A DNA stretch of 64,000 nt from Arthrobacter agilis (GCF_002157505.1 NZ_NFSC01000028.1:186001-250000), one strand, 5' to 3'. Counted from the first letter of the stretch, positions 1-8,187 are shown. Translations and numbers: made by a program. The notes: generated by a model from the letters alone, not told the origin.

Positions 1-21
1 CCCTTCATGATACGCCGCTGA

Positions 22-213
22 AGCGGGCGCTCCGGCGTCGCCGTCGTCGTCCAGCCCACGTGGTTGGCGGCTCACTCGATGCCCATCCTGATCGACCGTC
101 GCCCCGGCGCGGCCGCGGTACTGAGCGGCCGGGTCGTGTCCATCATGGCTTTCACGATCGTGGACGGGAAGATCACTCGCCTCGACGTCCTCGCCGACGC
201 CATGCGCTTGTAG
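22..213 (+). pseudogene. C-terminal remnant of an ECF41/SigJ-type sigma factor
   Basis: The frame is open from about position 22 to a TAG at 211-213. It reads as the SnoaL-like tail of SigJ/ECF41 sigma factors, ending AFTIVDGKITRLDVLADAMRL. A TGA at 19-21 closes the frame upstream and no sigma-2 or sigma-4 region is present, so only the tail remains. The stop lies in CCGCTGAAGCGGGCGCTCC (15-33), which resembles an array palindrome lacking its centre. The remnant may mark the left chromosomal edge of the cassette array. Family assignment rests on this short motif. Confidence 0.55.
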
Positions 214-373
214 CACCTCGATGTGGGCGCCACTCTGGGCCCCGAATCGCGCGGGGGTTCGGCTTGCGGGCGTAGAGGCGATATCGAGCGCCACGAGAAT
301 GCCGCCACTTATCGTTGCGATTCACACCGGAGACGCTGAGCTCCTTCAACTCCCGGCTACGGCGCCCGATGCG

Positions 374-399
374 GCCGGTCAAAGAATCCTTCACGTGAA
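374..399 (-). repeat. Array palindrome, 3' side of recombinase gene
   Basis: On the minus strand the halves are TTCACGTGAAGGA and TTCTTTGACCGGC, centred on AT at 386-387. The conserved half faces the stop codon of the serine recombinase gene, 13 bases away. It is more degenerate than the best copies. Confidence 0.5.
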
Positions 400-412
400 C
401 ACTCCGGAGGAG

Positions 413-988
413 TCACCCTGTGGTGCGGGCGCGTCGCTTGAGCTCTCGGTAAACGGTAGTGCGAGAGACGCTGAGTAGTTCGGCAATCTCTACTTGTGTG
501 TGTTCACCGGCGTCATGGAGATAGAACAGATGTGTGCGCTGAATAGGTGAGAGCTTGGGTTGCTTGCCGCGAAGCCGACCCTTGGCTTTCGCTACTGCCA
601 TGCCCTCCCGAGTCCTCATCCGGATCAGATCCGACTCGAATTCCGCCACGATACCCAGGACGTTGAACAAAAGCCGGCCGACCGGATCGGAGGGGTCATA
701 GACGCTGCCGCCGAGGCTGAGGGCCACGCCCTTCCTCGTGAGTTCATCGGCGATGTCGCGAGCATCAAGTAGCGAACGAGCCAATCGATCGAGCTTCGTG
801 ACAACAAGGGTGTCGCCCTTACGACAGGAAGCAAGTGCTTCGCGTAACCCTGAGCGAGTCCGATTCGTACCCGTGAACCCTTGATCCACGTAGATGTTTT
901 CGGCATCTACTCCGAAAGCGTGCAGACTCTCCCGTTGGCCGGTCAGGTCCTGGCCGTTGGTCGAGACGCGCGCGTACCCGATCTTCAC
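413..988 (-). CDS. Small serine recombinase (resolvase/invertase family)
   Basis: This 191-aa protein has the full catalytic set of small serine recombinases: Arg7 and nucleophile Ser9 in GYARVS, then Asp67, Arg68 and Arg71 in TKLDRLARS. A long E-helix-like stretch runs from about residue 105 to 135, and a C-terminal helix-turn-helix from about 148 to 185 (VEIAELLSVSRTTVYREL). The length is typical of Tn3 resolvases and Hin/Gin invertases, with no large-integrase zinc or coiled-coil domain. The start is GTG at 986-988. The gene lies between palindromes at 374-399 and about 1012-1037. I infer that it may act on these sites; the alternative is an unrelated transposon resolvase. Confidence 0.93.
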   Translation of the reverse strand: MKIGYARVSTNGQDLTGQRESLHAFGVDAENIYVDQGFTGTNRTRSGLREALASCRKGDTLVVTKLDRLARSLLDARDIADELTRKGVALSLGGSVYDPSDPVGRLLFNVLGIVAEFESDLIRMRTREGMAVAKAKGRLRGKQPKLSPIQRTHLFYLHDAGEHTQVEIAELLSVSRTTVYRELKRRARTTG

Positions 989-1011
989 CCGGTAAGTGTT
1001 GCAGATAAGGC

Positions 1012-1037
1012 GCCTAAGCGTGCATCTTCACCGTGCA
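1012..1037 (-). repeat. Degenerate array palindrome, 5' side of recombinase gene
   Basis: Minus-strand halves are TGCACGGTGAAGA and TGCACGCTTAGGC, with AT at 1024-1025. The GGTGAAG and CTTAGG blocks match the array consensus, but the GGATC core is lost. It lies 24 bases upstream of the recombinase start. Confidence 0.35.
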
Positions 1038-1300
1038 GGTCTTACGCTCCTCCCCTGTCCGACTGGCACTGGCTGCATTGCCGGTTCTCACGGTCGCCTG
1101 CACAAATACTCAAGGCCGCCTGCACGGGCGCAGACCGACCGTCTTACGGGCAGGTAGGAGGGCCAGGTTGGGACTAACTCTCAGGGTGATCTGCGAGGAT
1201 GGCAGACATATAAGCAGGGGACAGTCACTTCGCCATACTCTGGGTCGAAAAATTTAGAGACTCCGTTAAGGGACTGACCAGATGATCGAAGGGTCTCTCC
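1038..1300. other. Intergenic region between recombinase and 5'-nucleotidase genes
   Basis: No coding frame here looks real on composition or homology. It should hold the divergent promoters of the recombinase and nucleotidase genes. A palindrome-like stretch, CTCCGTTAAGGGACTGACC, lies at 1261-1279 but lacks the GGATC core, so it is not counted as a site. Confidence 0.4.
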
Positions 1301-2335
1301 ATGTCTTACGAATTGAACAACCGACTTGTTGTCGGGGTCTCTTCCAGTGCGCTCTTCAACCTGACGGAGTCGGACGCATACTTCCAGGAGCACAAGGAGG
1401 AGAAGTACAGGATTTACCAGAAGGAACGCATAGATGACGTTCTCGAGCCGGGTGTCGCTTTTCCCTTCATACAGCGTCTGCTTGGCCTGAACGACCTTCG
1501 CTCGAAAGATGACCCTGTTGTAGAAGTAATCGTCCTTTCCAAGAAGGATCCATCTACCGGTCTACGAGTGCTGAGATCGATCAAGTCCCATGATCTCAGC
1601 ATCTCTCGGGCAGTGTTTACCCAAGGAGAGGCTCCCTTCCGCTACATCGAGGCGTTAGAGATGTCACTCTTCCTGTCGGCGAATCGCAGCGATGTTGATG
1701 CTGCAACACGGCTCAAATACCCAGCAGGTCACGTTCTCCCATCGACCGCTGTCTATGACTCAAGTGATCAAACACTCAGAGTCGCCTTCGACTTCGATGG
1801 TGTCCTTGGCAACGACGAGGCCGAACGGGTATTCCAGGACACGGGCAGTCTTGAGGAATACCATGCCCACGAAACGGAGAATCAGGACCGCGCGCTCATT
1901 CCCGGGCCACTGAACAACCTGCTGCACGATTTGAACATGATCCAAAAACTCGAGACCCAGAAACAGCGAGACGACAAGAGTTACGAGCCGCGCCTGCGGA
2001 TTTCGCTTGTAACTGCACGCAACGCTCCTGCCCATGAGCGCGCAGTAAACTCCCTCGAAGCCTGGGGCGTGACGGTCAACGACGCATTCTTCCTCGGGGG
2101 AATTGAGAAGTCGAAAATCTTGAAGGTCATGAAACCTCACATCTTCTTTGATGATCAAGAACGTCATCTCGTTCCAGCGGCCTCATTTGTCGCCGGCGTA
2201 CATATCCCATACGGTGTCGCCAACGAGAGCACGAACCCAGTAGAACATGCAGAGGAGCTTAACCTTACGGACGCCGTCGCAGGAGACCTCGAAGCAACTG
2301 GCACCGCTGAGCAGGACGATTCCGTGAAGGTATAG
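1301..2335 (+). CDS. Cytosolic-type 5'-nucleotidase (cN-I family)
   Basis: This 344-aa protein matches the 5'-nucleotidase family related to eukaryotic cytosolic nucleotidase I. The HAD nucleophile motif AFDFDGVLGND is central, with the Asp pair near residues 164 and 166, and is followed by SLVTARNAPAHERA (motif II region) and HIFFDDQERHL (acidic motif). The expected reaction is dephosphorylation of nucleoside 5'-monophosphates. The N-terminal half (LVVGVSSSALFNL) is also typical. G+C is lower than in the right half of the window, in keeping with acquisition. The start is ATG, with only a weak ribosome-binding site. Confidence 0.8.
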   Translation: MSYELNNRLVVGVSSSALFNLTESDAYFQEHKEEKYRIYQKERIDDVLEPGVAFPFIQRLLGLNDLRSKDDPVVEVIVLSKKDPSTGLRVLRSIKSHDLSISRAVFTQGEAPFRYIEALEMSLFLSANRSDVDAATRLKYPAGHVLPSTAVYDSSDQTLRVAFDFDGVLGNDEAERVFQDTGSLEEYHAHETENQDRALIPGPLNNLLHDLNMIQKLETQKQRDDKSYEPRLRISLVTARNAPAHERAVNSLEAWGVTVNDAFFLGGIEKSKILKVMKPHIFFDDQERHLVPAASFVAGVHIPYGVANESTNPVEHAEELNLTDAVAGDLEATGTAEQDDSVKV

Positions 2336-2392
2336 GGCAATGGCTTTGCCTACCTGTTAGCAAACACCCCTTCCGCTCCCCATGCCGAGGTT

Positions 2393-2418
2393 GCCCGTAG
2401 ATTGATCCTTATTCCGGA
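2393..2418 (-). repeat. Array palindrome between nucleotidase and lipoprotein genes
   Basis: Minus-strand halves are TCCGGAATAAGGA and TCAATCTACGGGC, centred on AT at 2405-2406. The AAGGATC core and CTACGGG outer block fit the consensus. Confidence 0.6.
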
Positions 2419-2426
2419 CTTCGGCG

Positions 2427-2858
2427 TCACCGAACGAGGATGTTTTCCTGAATCTTGGCCCATCCTTCGTCTTCGAGGTCATCCGTGGCATAACCGTCAG
2501 TGACCAGAGCCACATTCGTGGGTCCTGCTGCGGTAGTACCGGAAGAAGTAATAATGACGAGCCCAGGCTTTGTGCCGCATCCACCCATGTAGGCGCTCTC
2601 TCCCTGATCACTCGTCCGGATTACGCAGAACCCCTGCTCCTTACCTCTGGCGAGGAAATAGGTGAATCCCTCACTTTCAACAGCTTCCCGGATGGAGTCG
2701 ACGTCAATGTCCTCCGTGTACACGTAGTCAGGCAGCTGATTACCCGCAGCACTTCCCCGATTCAGGGCAGCAATTTCATCGCCACCACTACACGCGCTGA
2801 GCCCCAGTACCAAGCCTGCTAGAACCGCCACTATCCCTAAGCGTTTAGACTGCATCAT
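2427..2858 (-). CDS. Small predicted lipoprotein
   Basis: The 143-aa product has a signal peptide with lipobox LSAC (VLAGLVLGLSACSGGDE), so it is probably lipid-anchored outside the membrane. I recognise no family. The mature part contains a possible two-cysteine pair (GFCVIRT and GGCGTKPG). The ATG at 2856-2858 is preferred over a TTG further upstream because GAGGGGG sits just before it; the next ATG is adjacent. The gene occupies a unit bounded by palindromes at 2393 and 2968 and is read leftward. Confidence 0.7.
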   Translation of the reverse strand: MMQSKRLGIVAVLAGLVLGLSACSGGDEIAALNRGSAAGNQLPDYVYTEDIDVDSIREAVESEGFTYFLARGKEQGFCVIRTSDQGESAYMGGCGTKPGLVIITSSGTTAAGPTNVALVTDGYATDDLEDEGWAKIQENILVR

Positions 2859-2967
2859 GTCCCCCTCTGTCAACTGTAATAAGTGGATGCTATTCCATAC
2901 CCGGATTGGTGCCTCCGACCCTCTGTAACATCGCCGTCAAGTAGGCTTCGTGCCGATTCTCACCGTG

Positions 2968-2993
2968 TCCCACTGGACGATTCCTCACCGGAC
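2968..2993 (-). repeat. Array palindrome left of the aminotransferase block
   Basis: Minus-strand halves are GTCCGGTGAGGAA and TCGTCCAGTGGGA, with central AT at 2980-2981. It bounds the lipoprotein unit on the right and the 4-kb aminotransferase/EamA/MocR block on the left. Confidence 0.6.
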
Positions 2994-3008
2994 AGGTTAT
3001 GTAGCGGG

Positions 3009-4262
3009 CTAGGCGTGAGGCAGGGAGAATGGCCCCAATTTCACTGCAGGTTTTCGGCGGGTGCTGAGGAAGGCGGCGATGCGGCTGACTGCTTCTTCGA
3101 TGTCCTCGGCGGTGGGAAGGATGACGAAGCGGAAGTGATCGGGCCGGTTCCAGTTGAACGCGGTGCCATGGGACACGAGGATCTTTTGCTCTTCGAGGAG
3201 GTCGAGGACGAATTTCTCGTCACTGGTGAACGAGTACATGTCCGGGTCGAGGCGGACGAAGAGGTACAGGGCGCCGGCGGCCGGCACGCAGCTGAGCCCT
3301 GGTATTGCGTTGAGTAGCGCGTGAGCGAGGTCGCGCTGCTCGCGCAGTCGTCCGCCGGGCTTGATCAAGTCCTCGATGCTCTGATAGCCGCCGAGCGAGG
3401 TCTGGATGGCGTGTTGGGCAGGGACGTTCGGGCAGAGCCGTAGCGAGGCGAGCAGTTCCAGGGTCTCGCGGTAGGCCTGGGTTGCGACGCGGGGTCCTGT
3501 AATGGCGACCCATCCGGCGCGGTACCCCGGCATCCGGTATGCCTTGGAGAGCCCGCTGAAAGTCAACACGCACACGTCATTGGAGATGGACGCGGTGTGG
3601 ATGTGGGGTACGTCGTCGTAGATGATCTTTTCGTAGATCTCGTCGGAGAAGAGCACCAGGTCGTGCTCGCGGGCCAACTCGACGAACTCTTCGATGATCC
3701 GTTTCGGGTAGACGGCGCCGGTGGGGTTGTTCGGATTGATGATGACGAGTCCGCGGGTGCGGTCGGTGATTTTCGCCCGGACATCGTTCATGTCGGGCCA
3801 CCAGTTGTCGGACTCATTACACAGGTAGTGGACGGGCGTCCCGCCACTGAGGGTGACTGATGCGGTCCATAGTGGGTAGTCAGGGGAGGGGATGAGGACC
3901 TCGTCGCCGTTTTCGAGGAATGCCTGCAGCGTCATGGAGATCATTTCGCTGACCCCGTTGCCGATGAAGATGTCCTCGACACCGATCTGCATGAGGCCGC
4001 GGGTCTGGTAGTACTGCGAGATGGCGGTGCGGGCGGAGAAGATTCCCTTGCTGTCGCTGTAGCCCTGAGCACCACGCAGGTGATGGATCATGTCGACCAC
4101 AATCGATTCGGGGGCATCCAGCCCGAACGGCGCGGTGTCGCCGATGTTCATTTTGAGGATGCGGTGCCCTTCGGCTTCCTTTTTCCTCGCTGCACGGGCG
4201 ATTGGTCCGCGGAGCTCGTACCGGACGTTGTTGATCTTGCTCGAGTACTGCATGGGGCGCAT
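3009..4262 (-). CDS. PLP-dependent aminotransferase, alanine transaminase type
   Basis: The 417-aa class I/II aminotransferase resembles AlaA/AlaC-type enzymes, which transfer amino groups between glutamate and pyruvate. Visible motifs are GNGVSEMI, PSPDYPLW, the substrate loop INPNNPTGAVY, the PLP aspartate in LFSDEIYEKI, the Schiff-base lysine in FSGLSKAYRMPGYRAGW and the C-terminal arginine in HFRFVILP. It lies 157 bases downstream of the EamA transporter gene on the same strand and may be co-transcribed. The context (amino-acid exporter plus MocR regulator) suggests amino-acid overflow or PLP-linked control. Substrate is inferred from family only. Confidence 0.88.
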   Translation of the reverse strand: MRPMQYSSKINNVRYELRGPIARAARKKEAEGHRILKMNIGDTAPFGLDAPESIVVDMIHHLRGAQGYSDSKGIFSARTAISQYYQTRGLMQIGVEDIFIGNGVSEMISMTLQAFLENGDEVLIPSPDYPLWTASVTLSGGTPVHYLCNESDNWWPDMNDVRAKITDRTRGLVIINPNNPTGAVYPKRIIEEFVELAREHDLVLFSDEIYEKIIYDDVPHIHTASISNDVCVLTFSGLSKAYRMPGYRAGWVAITGPRVATQAYRETLELLASLRLCPNVPAQHAIQTSLGGYQSIEDLIKPGGRLREQRDLAHALLNAIPGLSCVPAAGALYLFVRLDPDMYSFTSDEKFVLDLLEEQKILVSHGTAFNWNRPDHFRFVILPTAEDIEEAVSRIAAFLSTRRKPAVKLGPFSLPHA

Positions 4263-4418
4263 TGTTTCGTCTTCCTCTTGTACATCATCGGCGTATTGCT
4301 GGCATGGGCCGCGTGTCGCTGGATTCTGGCGTGGTTGAAGGTTCTCACTGTCTCAAAACATGGGGTTTGCGGCGCTGGCTTGGCTCAGCTCAGCAGTGCT
4401 GGCTAGGGAGCAATCTCG

Positions 4419-5468
4419 TCAGGGTGCTGCATCTACAGGCGCGGGAGTGGTGGCGTGTTGCTCGGAGTTGCTACGGGGCCCGTGCGAGAATTCCTCACCG
4501 GAGGTTCGGCCCCTGCGTTGGATGAATCGTGGTGTGGCTGGGGTTCGTAGCGGCCGACTCAGCCGCATCCGAACGGCGATGCCAGCGCAGAGGATGACAG
4601 CGATTGCTCCCAGGATCGTGATCCAGGTGAGGCGTTCGTGGAGGAGGAGCGCGGCCCAGAGGATGCTGAGGACGGGCTGGGTGAGCTGGACCTGACTGAC
4701 ATTCGCTATGGGGCCGATGGCGAGCCCGCGATACCAGGCAAAAAATCCTAGGAACATGCTCACCACCCCCAAGTAGGCGAAAGCCACCCATTGAGTTGGA
4801 GTGCCGGTTGGCGGTTGGTGCACTGCGGCGATGACAGTCAGGACGATCATCAGCGGGGATGCGATGACCAGAGCCCATGAGATGGTCTGCCATGCACCTA
4901 GCTCACGGGCGAGCAGTCCGCCTTCCGCGTACCCGATGGCAGCGGCGATGACCGCTGCGAACAGCAGCAGATCCGAGGAGGTCAGGTGCCCGAAACCTCC
5001 GCTGTGAAGGGCGGCGAAACCGATAGCGACGACGGCTCCAATGACTGCCATGACCCAGAACGAGGCAGGCGGGTGTTCCTTTCCCCGGATCACGGCCATT
5101 ACAGCGGTAGCCGCTGGCAGCAGTGCAAGGACGACTGCTCCGTGGCTTGCCGGTGCTGTGGTGAGGGCGAAGGTCGTGAGCAGGGGGAACCCGACAACGA
5201 TCCCGCCGGCAACAACACCCAGTCGGATCCATTGGACTCGATGCGGGAACCGCTGCCGAGTCAGAGCCAAGGCTGCTACCGCCAGGGCTGCGGCAATGAC
5301 TGCACGACCCGATCCGATAAACAAGGGGGAGAGCCCGGCGATGGCTAGGCGGGTGAAGGGAACGGTAAAGGAGAACGCGAGGACCCCGAGCAGACCCCAG
5401 GCTAGCCCTGCACGAAAGGGTGGTAGCACGCGGGGTATTTGCAGGGTAGCGCTACTATTGGTCTTCAT
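4419..5468 (-). CDS. EamA/DMT-family transporter
   Basis: The 349-aa membrane protein has ten predicted transmembrane helices in two EamA repeats. The tail from about residue 300 is Arg/Pro-rich and cytoplasmic-like. DMT members usually export amino acids or other metabolites. The start codon (5466-5468) overlaps by two bases the start codon of the divergent MocR gene, leaving no intergenic space. The TANNNT hexamer TATCGT lies on the minus strand at 5479-5474, about 5 bases before the ATG, which would suit leaderless transcription. MocR genes often control a neighbouring transporter, so this is the likely target. Confidence 0.88.
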   Translation of the reverse strand: MKTNSSATLQIPRVLPPFRAGLAWGLLGVLAFSFTVPFTRLAIAGLSPLFIGSGRAVIAAALAVAALALTRQRFPHRVQWIRLGVVAGGIVVGFPLLTTFALTTAPASHGAVVLALLPAATAVMAVIRGKEHPPASFWVMAVIGAVVAIGFAALHSGGFGHLTSSDLLLFAAVIAAAIGYAEGGLLARELGAWQTISWALVIASPLMIVLTVIAAVHQPPTGTPTQWVAFAYLGVVSMFLGFFAWYRGLAIGPIANVSQVQLTQPVLSILWAALLLHERLTWITILGAIAVILCAGIAVRMRLSRPLRTPATPRFIQRRGRTSGEEFSHGPRSNSEQHATTPAPVDAAP

Positions 5469-5480
5469 GACTAACGATAG
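5447..5480. promoter_or_regulatory. Divergent, probably leaderless promoters with an imperfect inverted repeat
   Basis: The plus strand carries TACTAT at 5453-5458, 8 bases before the MocR ATG at 5467. The minus strand carries TATCGT, 5 bases before the EamA ATG at 5468. GCTACTATT (5451-5459) and AACGATAGC (5473-5481) form an imperfect inverted repeat over both starts and could be a MocR operator. No clear -35 boxes are visible. Inferred from sequence only. Confidence 0.4.
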
Positions 5481-6867
5481 CAGTACGAGGATCGTGACCG
5501 CCCTGCGGGACTGGATCGCGGGTGCTCCTGCCGGGGCGAAACTGCCCTCGACACGTTCATTGGTATCCCGTTATGAGGCGAGCCCGGTGACGGTTCAGAA
5601 GGCGCTACGCACCCTGACCGGTCAGGGTTTGATCGAGAGCCGCCCCGGCGTGGGAACCTTCGTCCGCGCTGTCCGCACTGCACGACCCTCGGATTTCGGC
5701 TGGCAGACCGCAGCCCTCGGAGCACCCCAGAATCGTTTATCCCTATCACCGGCGATGACGTGGCCTGCACCCGCGGATGCAATCGCACTCCATGGTGGGT
5801 ACCCGGATCGTGAACTCCTACCCGAGCGCCTGGTCCGCGCCGCCTTGGCCCGGGCAGGCCGTCACGATTCGGCACTGACCCGGTCCCCGGTGTCAGGTCT
5901 TCCGGAGCTGCAGTCCTGGTTCGCCTCAGAGCTGGCCTCGGCGACCCCTATTCATGTGACGCCCGTGTCGCCTACTGATGTGATCGTGCTTCCCGGCAGT
6001 CAAAGCGGACTCAGCTCCATTTTCCGGGCCCTCGTCACTGAGGGACGCCCATTGTTGATTGAATCTCCCTCTTATTGGGGTGCGATTCTCGCCGCCGCAC
6101 AAGCAGGTGTCCGCCTGGTCCCCATCCCGACCGGGCCCGCCGGGCCTGACCCGGAAGAAGTTGCCCGGGCGTTCGAGGAAACCGGTGCCCGGGCCTTCTA
6201 CGTCCAACCGAACTACGCCAACCCCACCGGCGCCCAGTGGTCACCCGACACTTCCCAGCAAATCCTCGAGGTCGTCAGGACCTATGGTGCGTTCCTCATC
6301 GAAGATGACTGGGCACATGACTTCGGCATCACGACCGACCCGGCCCCTGTTGCAGCCCAGGACGACAGCGGACACGTCGTCTACATCCGGTCGCTCACCA
6401 AAAGCGTTTCTCCGGCTCTTCGGGTAGCGGCTATCATCGCCCGCGGGCCGGCAAGAGACAGGATCATCGCTGACCGGGCGGCCGCGTCCATGTATGTCAG
6501 TGGCGTCCTCCAGACAGCAGCCTTGGACATAGTCACCCAACCCGGCTGGCAGACACACCTCCGAGGGCTTCGACACCAACTACGATCCCGCCGCGACCTA
6601 CTCGCCGACAGCCTCGCCCAGCACGCACCACGGGCCCATCTCACAGCCCTTCCGAGCGGCGGGCTGAACCTCTGGGTCGGGCTTCCCGACACCACGGACC
6701 TACCGGCTTTCATGCGGGGATGCGAGACTCACAACGTCCTCGTCGCCGCTGGCAACGATTGGTTCCCCGCCGAGCCCACCGGACCGTATATACGCCTGAA
6801 CTACTCCGGTCCCCACCCCGGCGCCTACCCAGAAGCAGCACGAATCATCGGGCGCATTCTCGGGTAA
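5467..6867 (+). CDS. MocR-type transcriptional regulator (GntR HTH plus aminotransferase domain)
   Basis: The 466-aa protein has an N-terminal GntR winged helix (residues 1-65, LPSTRSLVSRYEASPVTVQKAL... GVGTFV) fused to a fold-type I aminotransferase domain. The domain shows YVQPNYANPTGAQWS, IEDDWAHDFG and the PLP lysine in YIRSLTKSVSPALRVA. MocR proteins sense PLP or amino acids and usually bind between themselves and a divergent gene. The frame stays open upstream, but that part lies inside the EamA gene; the ATG at 5467 is where GntR homology begins. The start overlaps the divergent EamA start. Confidence 0.9.
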   Translation: MTNDSSTRIVTALRDWIAGAPAGAKLPSTRSLVSRYEASPVTVQKALRTLTGQGLIESRPGVGTFVRAVRTARPSDFGWQTAALGAPQNRLSLSPAMTWPAPADAIALHGGYPDRELLPERLVRAALARAGRHDSALTRSPVSGLPELQSWFASELASATPIHVTPVSPTDVIVLPGSQSGLSSIFRALVTEGRPLLIESPSYWGAILAAAQAGVRLVPIPTGPAGPDPEEVARAFEETGARAFYVQPNYANPTGAQWSPDTSQQILEVVRTYGAFLIEDDWAHDFGITTDPAPVAAQDDSGHVVYIRSLTKSVSPALRVAAIIARGPARDRIIADRAAASMYVSGVLQTAALDIVTQPGWQTHLRGLRHQLRSRRDLLADSLAQHAPRAHLTALPSGGLNLWVGLPDTTDLPAFMRGCETHNVLVAAGNDWFPAEPTGPYIRLNYSGPHPGAYPEAARIIGRILG

Positions 6868-6945
6868 ACCACTGGCTGAGAGAAACTCAACGCGGGAACG
6901 ATCTCAATCACCACCCGTGATCATCAGCTCGAGAACCGCGGCATA

Positions 6946-6971
6946 TCCCGTACGCCGATCCCTCAGCGGGA
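6946..6971 (-). repeat. Array palindrome, near-perfect copy
   Basis: Minus-strand halves are TCCCGCTGAGGGA and TCGGCGTACGGGA, with AT at 6958-6959. The outer six bases are perfectly inverted. It is one of the copies defining the consensus. Confidence 0.75.
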
Positions 6972-7068
6972 TGTCGATGGTCGCGGGGCTTGTCGTCCGC
7001 CCTATTGCGCGTGCGCATTTAGTTCTAATCTCTCTCTGAGGAGACTCGTCACGATTTGGGAGCGTCAG

Positions 7069-7482
7069 ATGGAAACCAGCAGGACCGTGTTCAGCGTCCC
7101 ATTTCCGGAGGCGAGAAAGACCCAACTAGCTCGTTTGCTGTCCGTAGTTTTCTTTCTGGTCTCTTGGGTCCTATTGGGACTCAGTATTTGTGGACCACCG
7201 GCGACAACCCATCTCCCCTTGCGCGCCATCGGAATGGTTCCCTTCTTTCTCTCCATGGCTTGTTTCGTTTATGAGTGGAGAAAGCATAAGAAGCTTGTGC
7301 CGTTGATCAACAAGCGGTTCGCTGAGGAACTTTTTAACCAAACGCAGCAGGTGTACCCGGAGGACGTAAACATCCTGGATGTCCAACGATCTGTAGCAGT
7401 CAAGCGAGCTGACGGACCGATATCCCTGTGGGGCATTGAACGGAAGAAGGACAGGATCAACGCGTTCCCACTGGACTACTGA
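7069..7482 (+). CDS. Hypothetical membrane protein
   Basis: The 137-aa product has two predicted transmembrane helices (about residues 22-42 and 50-68) followed by a soluble, partly charged tail of about 65 residues. GGGAG lies about 7 bases before the ATG. I recognise no family. It lies in the unit between palindromes at 6946 and 7535. Confidence 0.55.
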   Translation: METSRTVFSVPFPEARKTQLARLLSVVFFLVSWVLLGLSICGPPATTHLPLRAIGMVPFFLSMACFVYEWRKHKKLVPLINKRFAEELFNQTQQVYPEDVNILDVQRSVAVKRADGPISLWGIERKKDRINAFPLDY

Positions 7483-7534
7483 ACGTCCGCAGGGAAACTG
7501 TACTGGTTCAAGGGTTATCTGGCAGGTAGAACCG

Positions 7535-7560
7535 TCCCGCTGAAGGATCGGCTTACGGAC
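7535..7560 (+). repeat. Array palindrome, near-consensus copy
   Basis: Halves are TCCCGCTGAAGGA and TCGGCTTACGGAC, with AT at 7547-7548. It lies 53 bases after the stop of the 7069-7482 gene. Confidence 0.75.
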
Positions 7561-7627
7561 AGAGTCCTCTAGGAGTGCCAACCCCACTGCGGCAGTCGTC
7601 TCGACGTGCCGCTATGTCGCCGGCCAG

Positions 7628-7747
7628 TCACTCTGGGTTCGCAATGGCAGCGTTTGTCTGGAGTGAGGCGACTACGACTTCAATTAACACGATCACGGCA
7701 AGTGCGGGATCATCCCGAAGCGCCTCAGGTGACCTTCCCCCGGGCAT
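7628..7747 (-). CDS. Possible 39-aa single-helix protein
   Basis: This short ORF encodes a peptide with one hydrophobic stretch (ALAVIVLIEVVVASLQ). Ribosome-binding-like GAAGG lies 6 bases before the ATG. No family is recognised and the length gives little statistical support. The opposite strand has a longer frame with unlikely composition. Confidence 0.3.
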   Translation of the reverse strand: MPGGRSPEALRDDPALAVIVLIEVVVASLQTNAAIANPE

Positions 7748-7841
7748 CGATCGACCTTCACAGATCCCGGCTGAGAACTGACCACCGCCGGGATTGCTTA
7801 ATGATGGAGGCTTTACGTACGCCTATGACTACGCTTCACCC

Positions 7842-8018
7842 ATGAGAACAAGCTACAAAGTAGCCCTGGCATTCGGTGTGAGCATGGCACTTTTCCTGCT
7901 CCTCACAGTCCTGATGCCCGATCGGCCCGGGATCGCATCGATACCGGGGGCACTATTCGTTGGATACGTCGCAAGACTTACTTATCAGCACACGAAGGCG
8001 AGCAAGCCGCAGAAGTAG
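7842..8018 (+). CDS. Hypothetical small membrane protein
   Basis: This 58-aa protein (MRTSYKVALAFGVSM...) has two transmembrane helices and a basic tail (HTKASKPQK). The ATG at 7842 is preferred over one 48 bases upstream, because the added residues are soluble and unlike a leader. No family recognised. Confidence 0.45.
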   Translation: MRTSYKVALAFGVSMALFLLLTVLMPDRPGIASIPGALFVGYVARLTYQHTKASKPQK

Positions 8019-8074
8019 CCATCGGGAGGACTCCCGCGCCCAATCGATCATCGCGCAAGTCTGTAGCCCGCTGC

Positions 8075-8100
8075 GTTCGCAAGCCAATCCTATCGAGCGC
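8075..8100 (-). repeat. Array palindrome, divergent copy
   Basis: Minus-strand halves are GCGCTCGATAGGA and TTGGCTTGCGAAC. The AGGATTGGCTTGCG core is clear; the outer bases diverge. Confidence 0.45.
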
Positions 8101-8187
8101 AACCCTCGCGGGATGTGGTGGCTGCTCGCACCCCGTTCACAAGATTCAGTGATGTTGTGACTTAGTTAACCGATGTATGATCAGCAA

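Noticed and set aside
5041-5466. N-terminal extension of the MocR gene
   Set aside because: The frame is open, but it is the antisense of the EamA gene and its residues look random; GntR homology starts at 5467.
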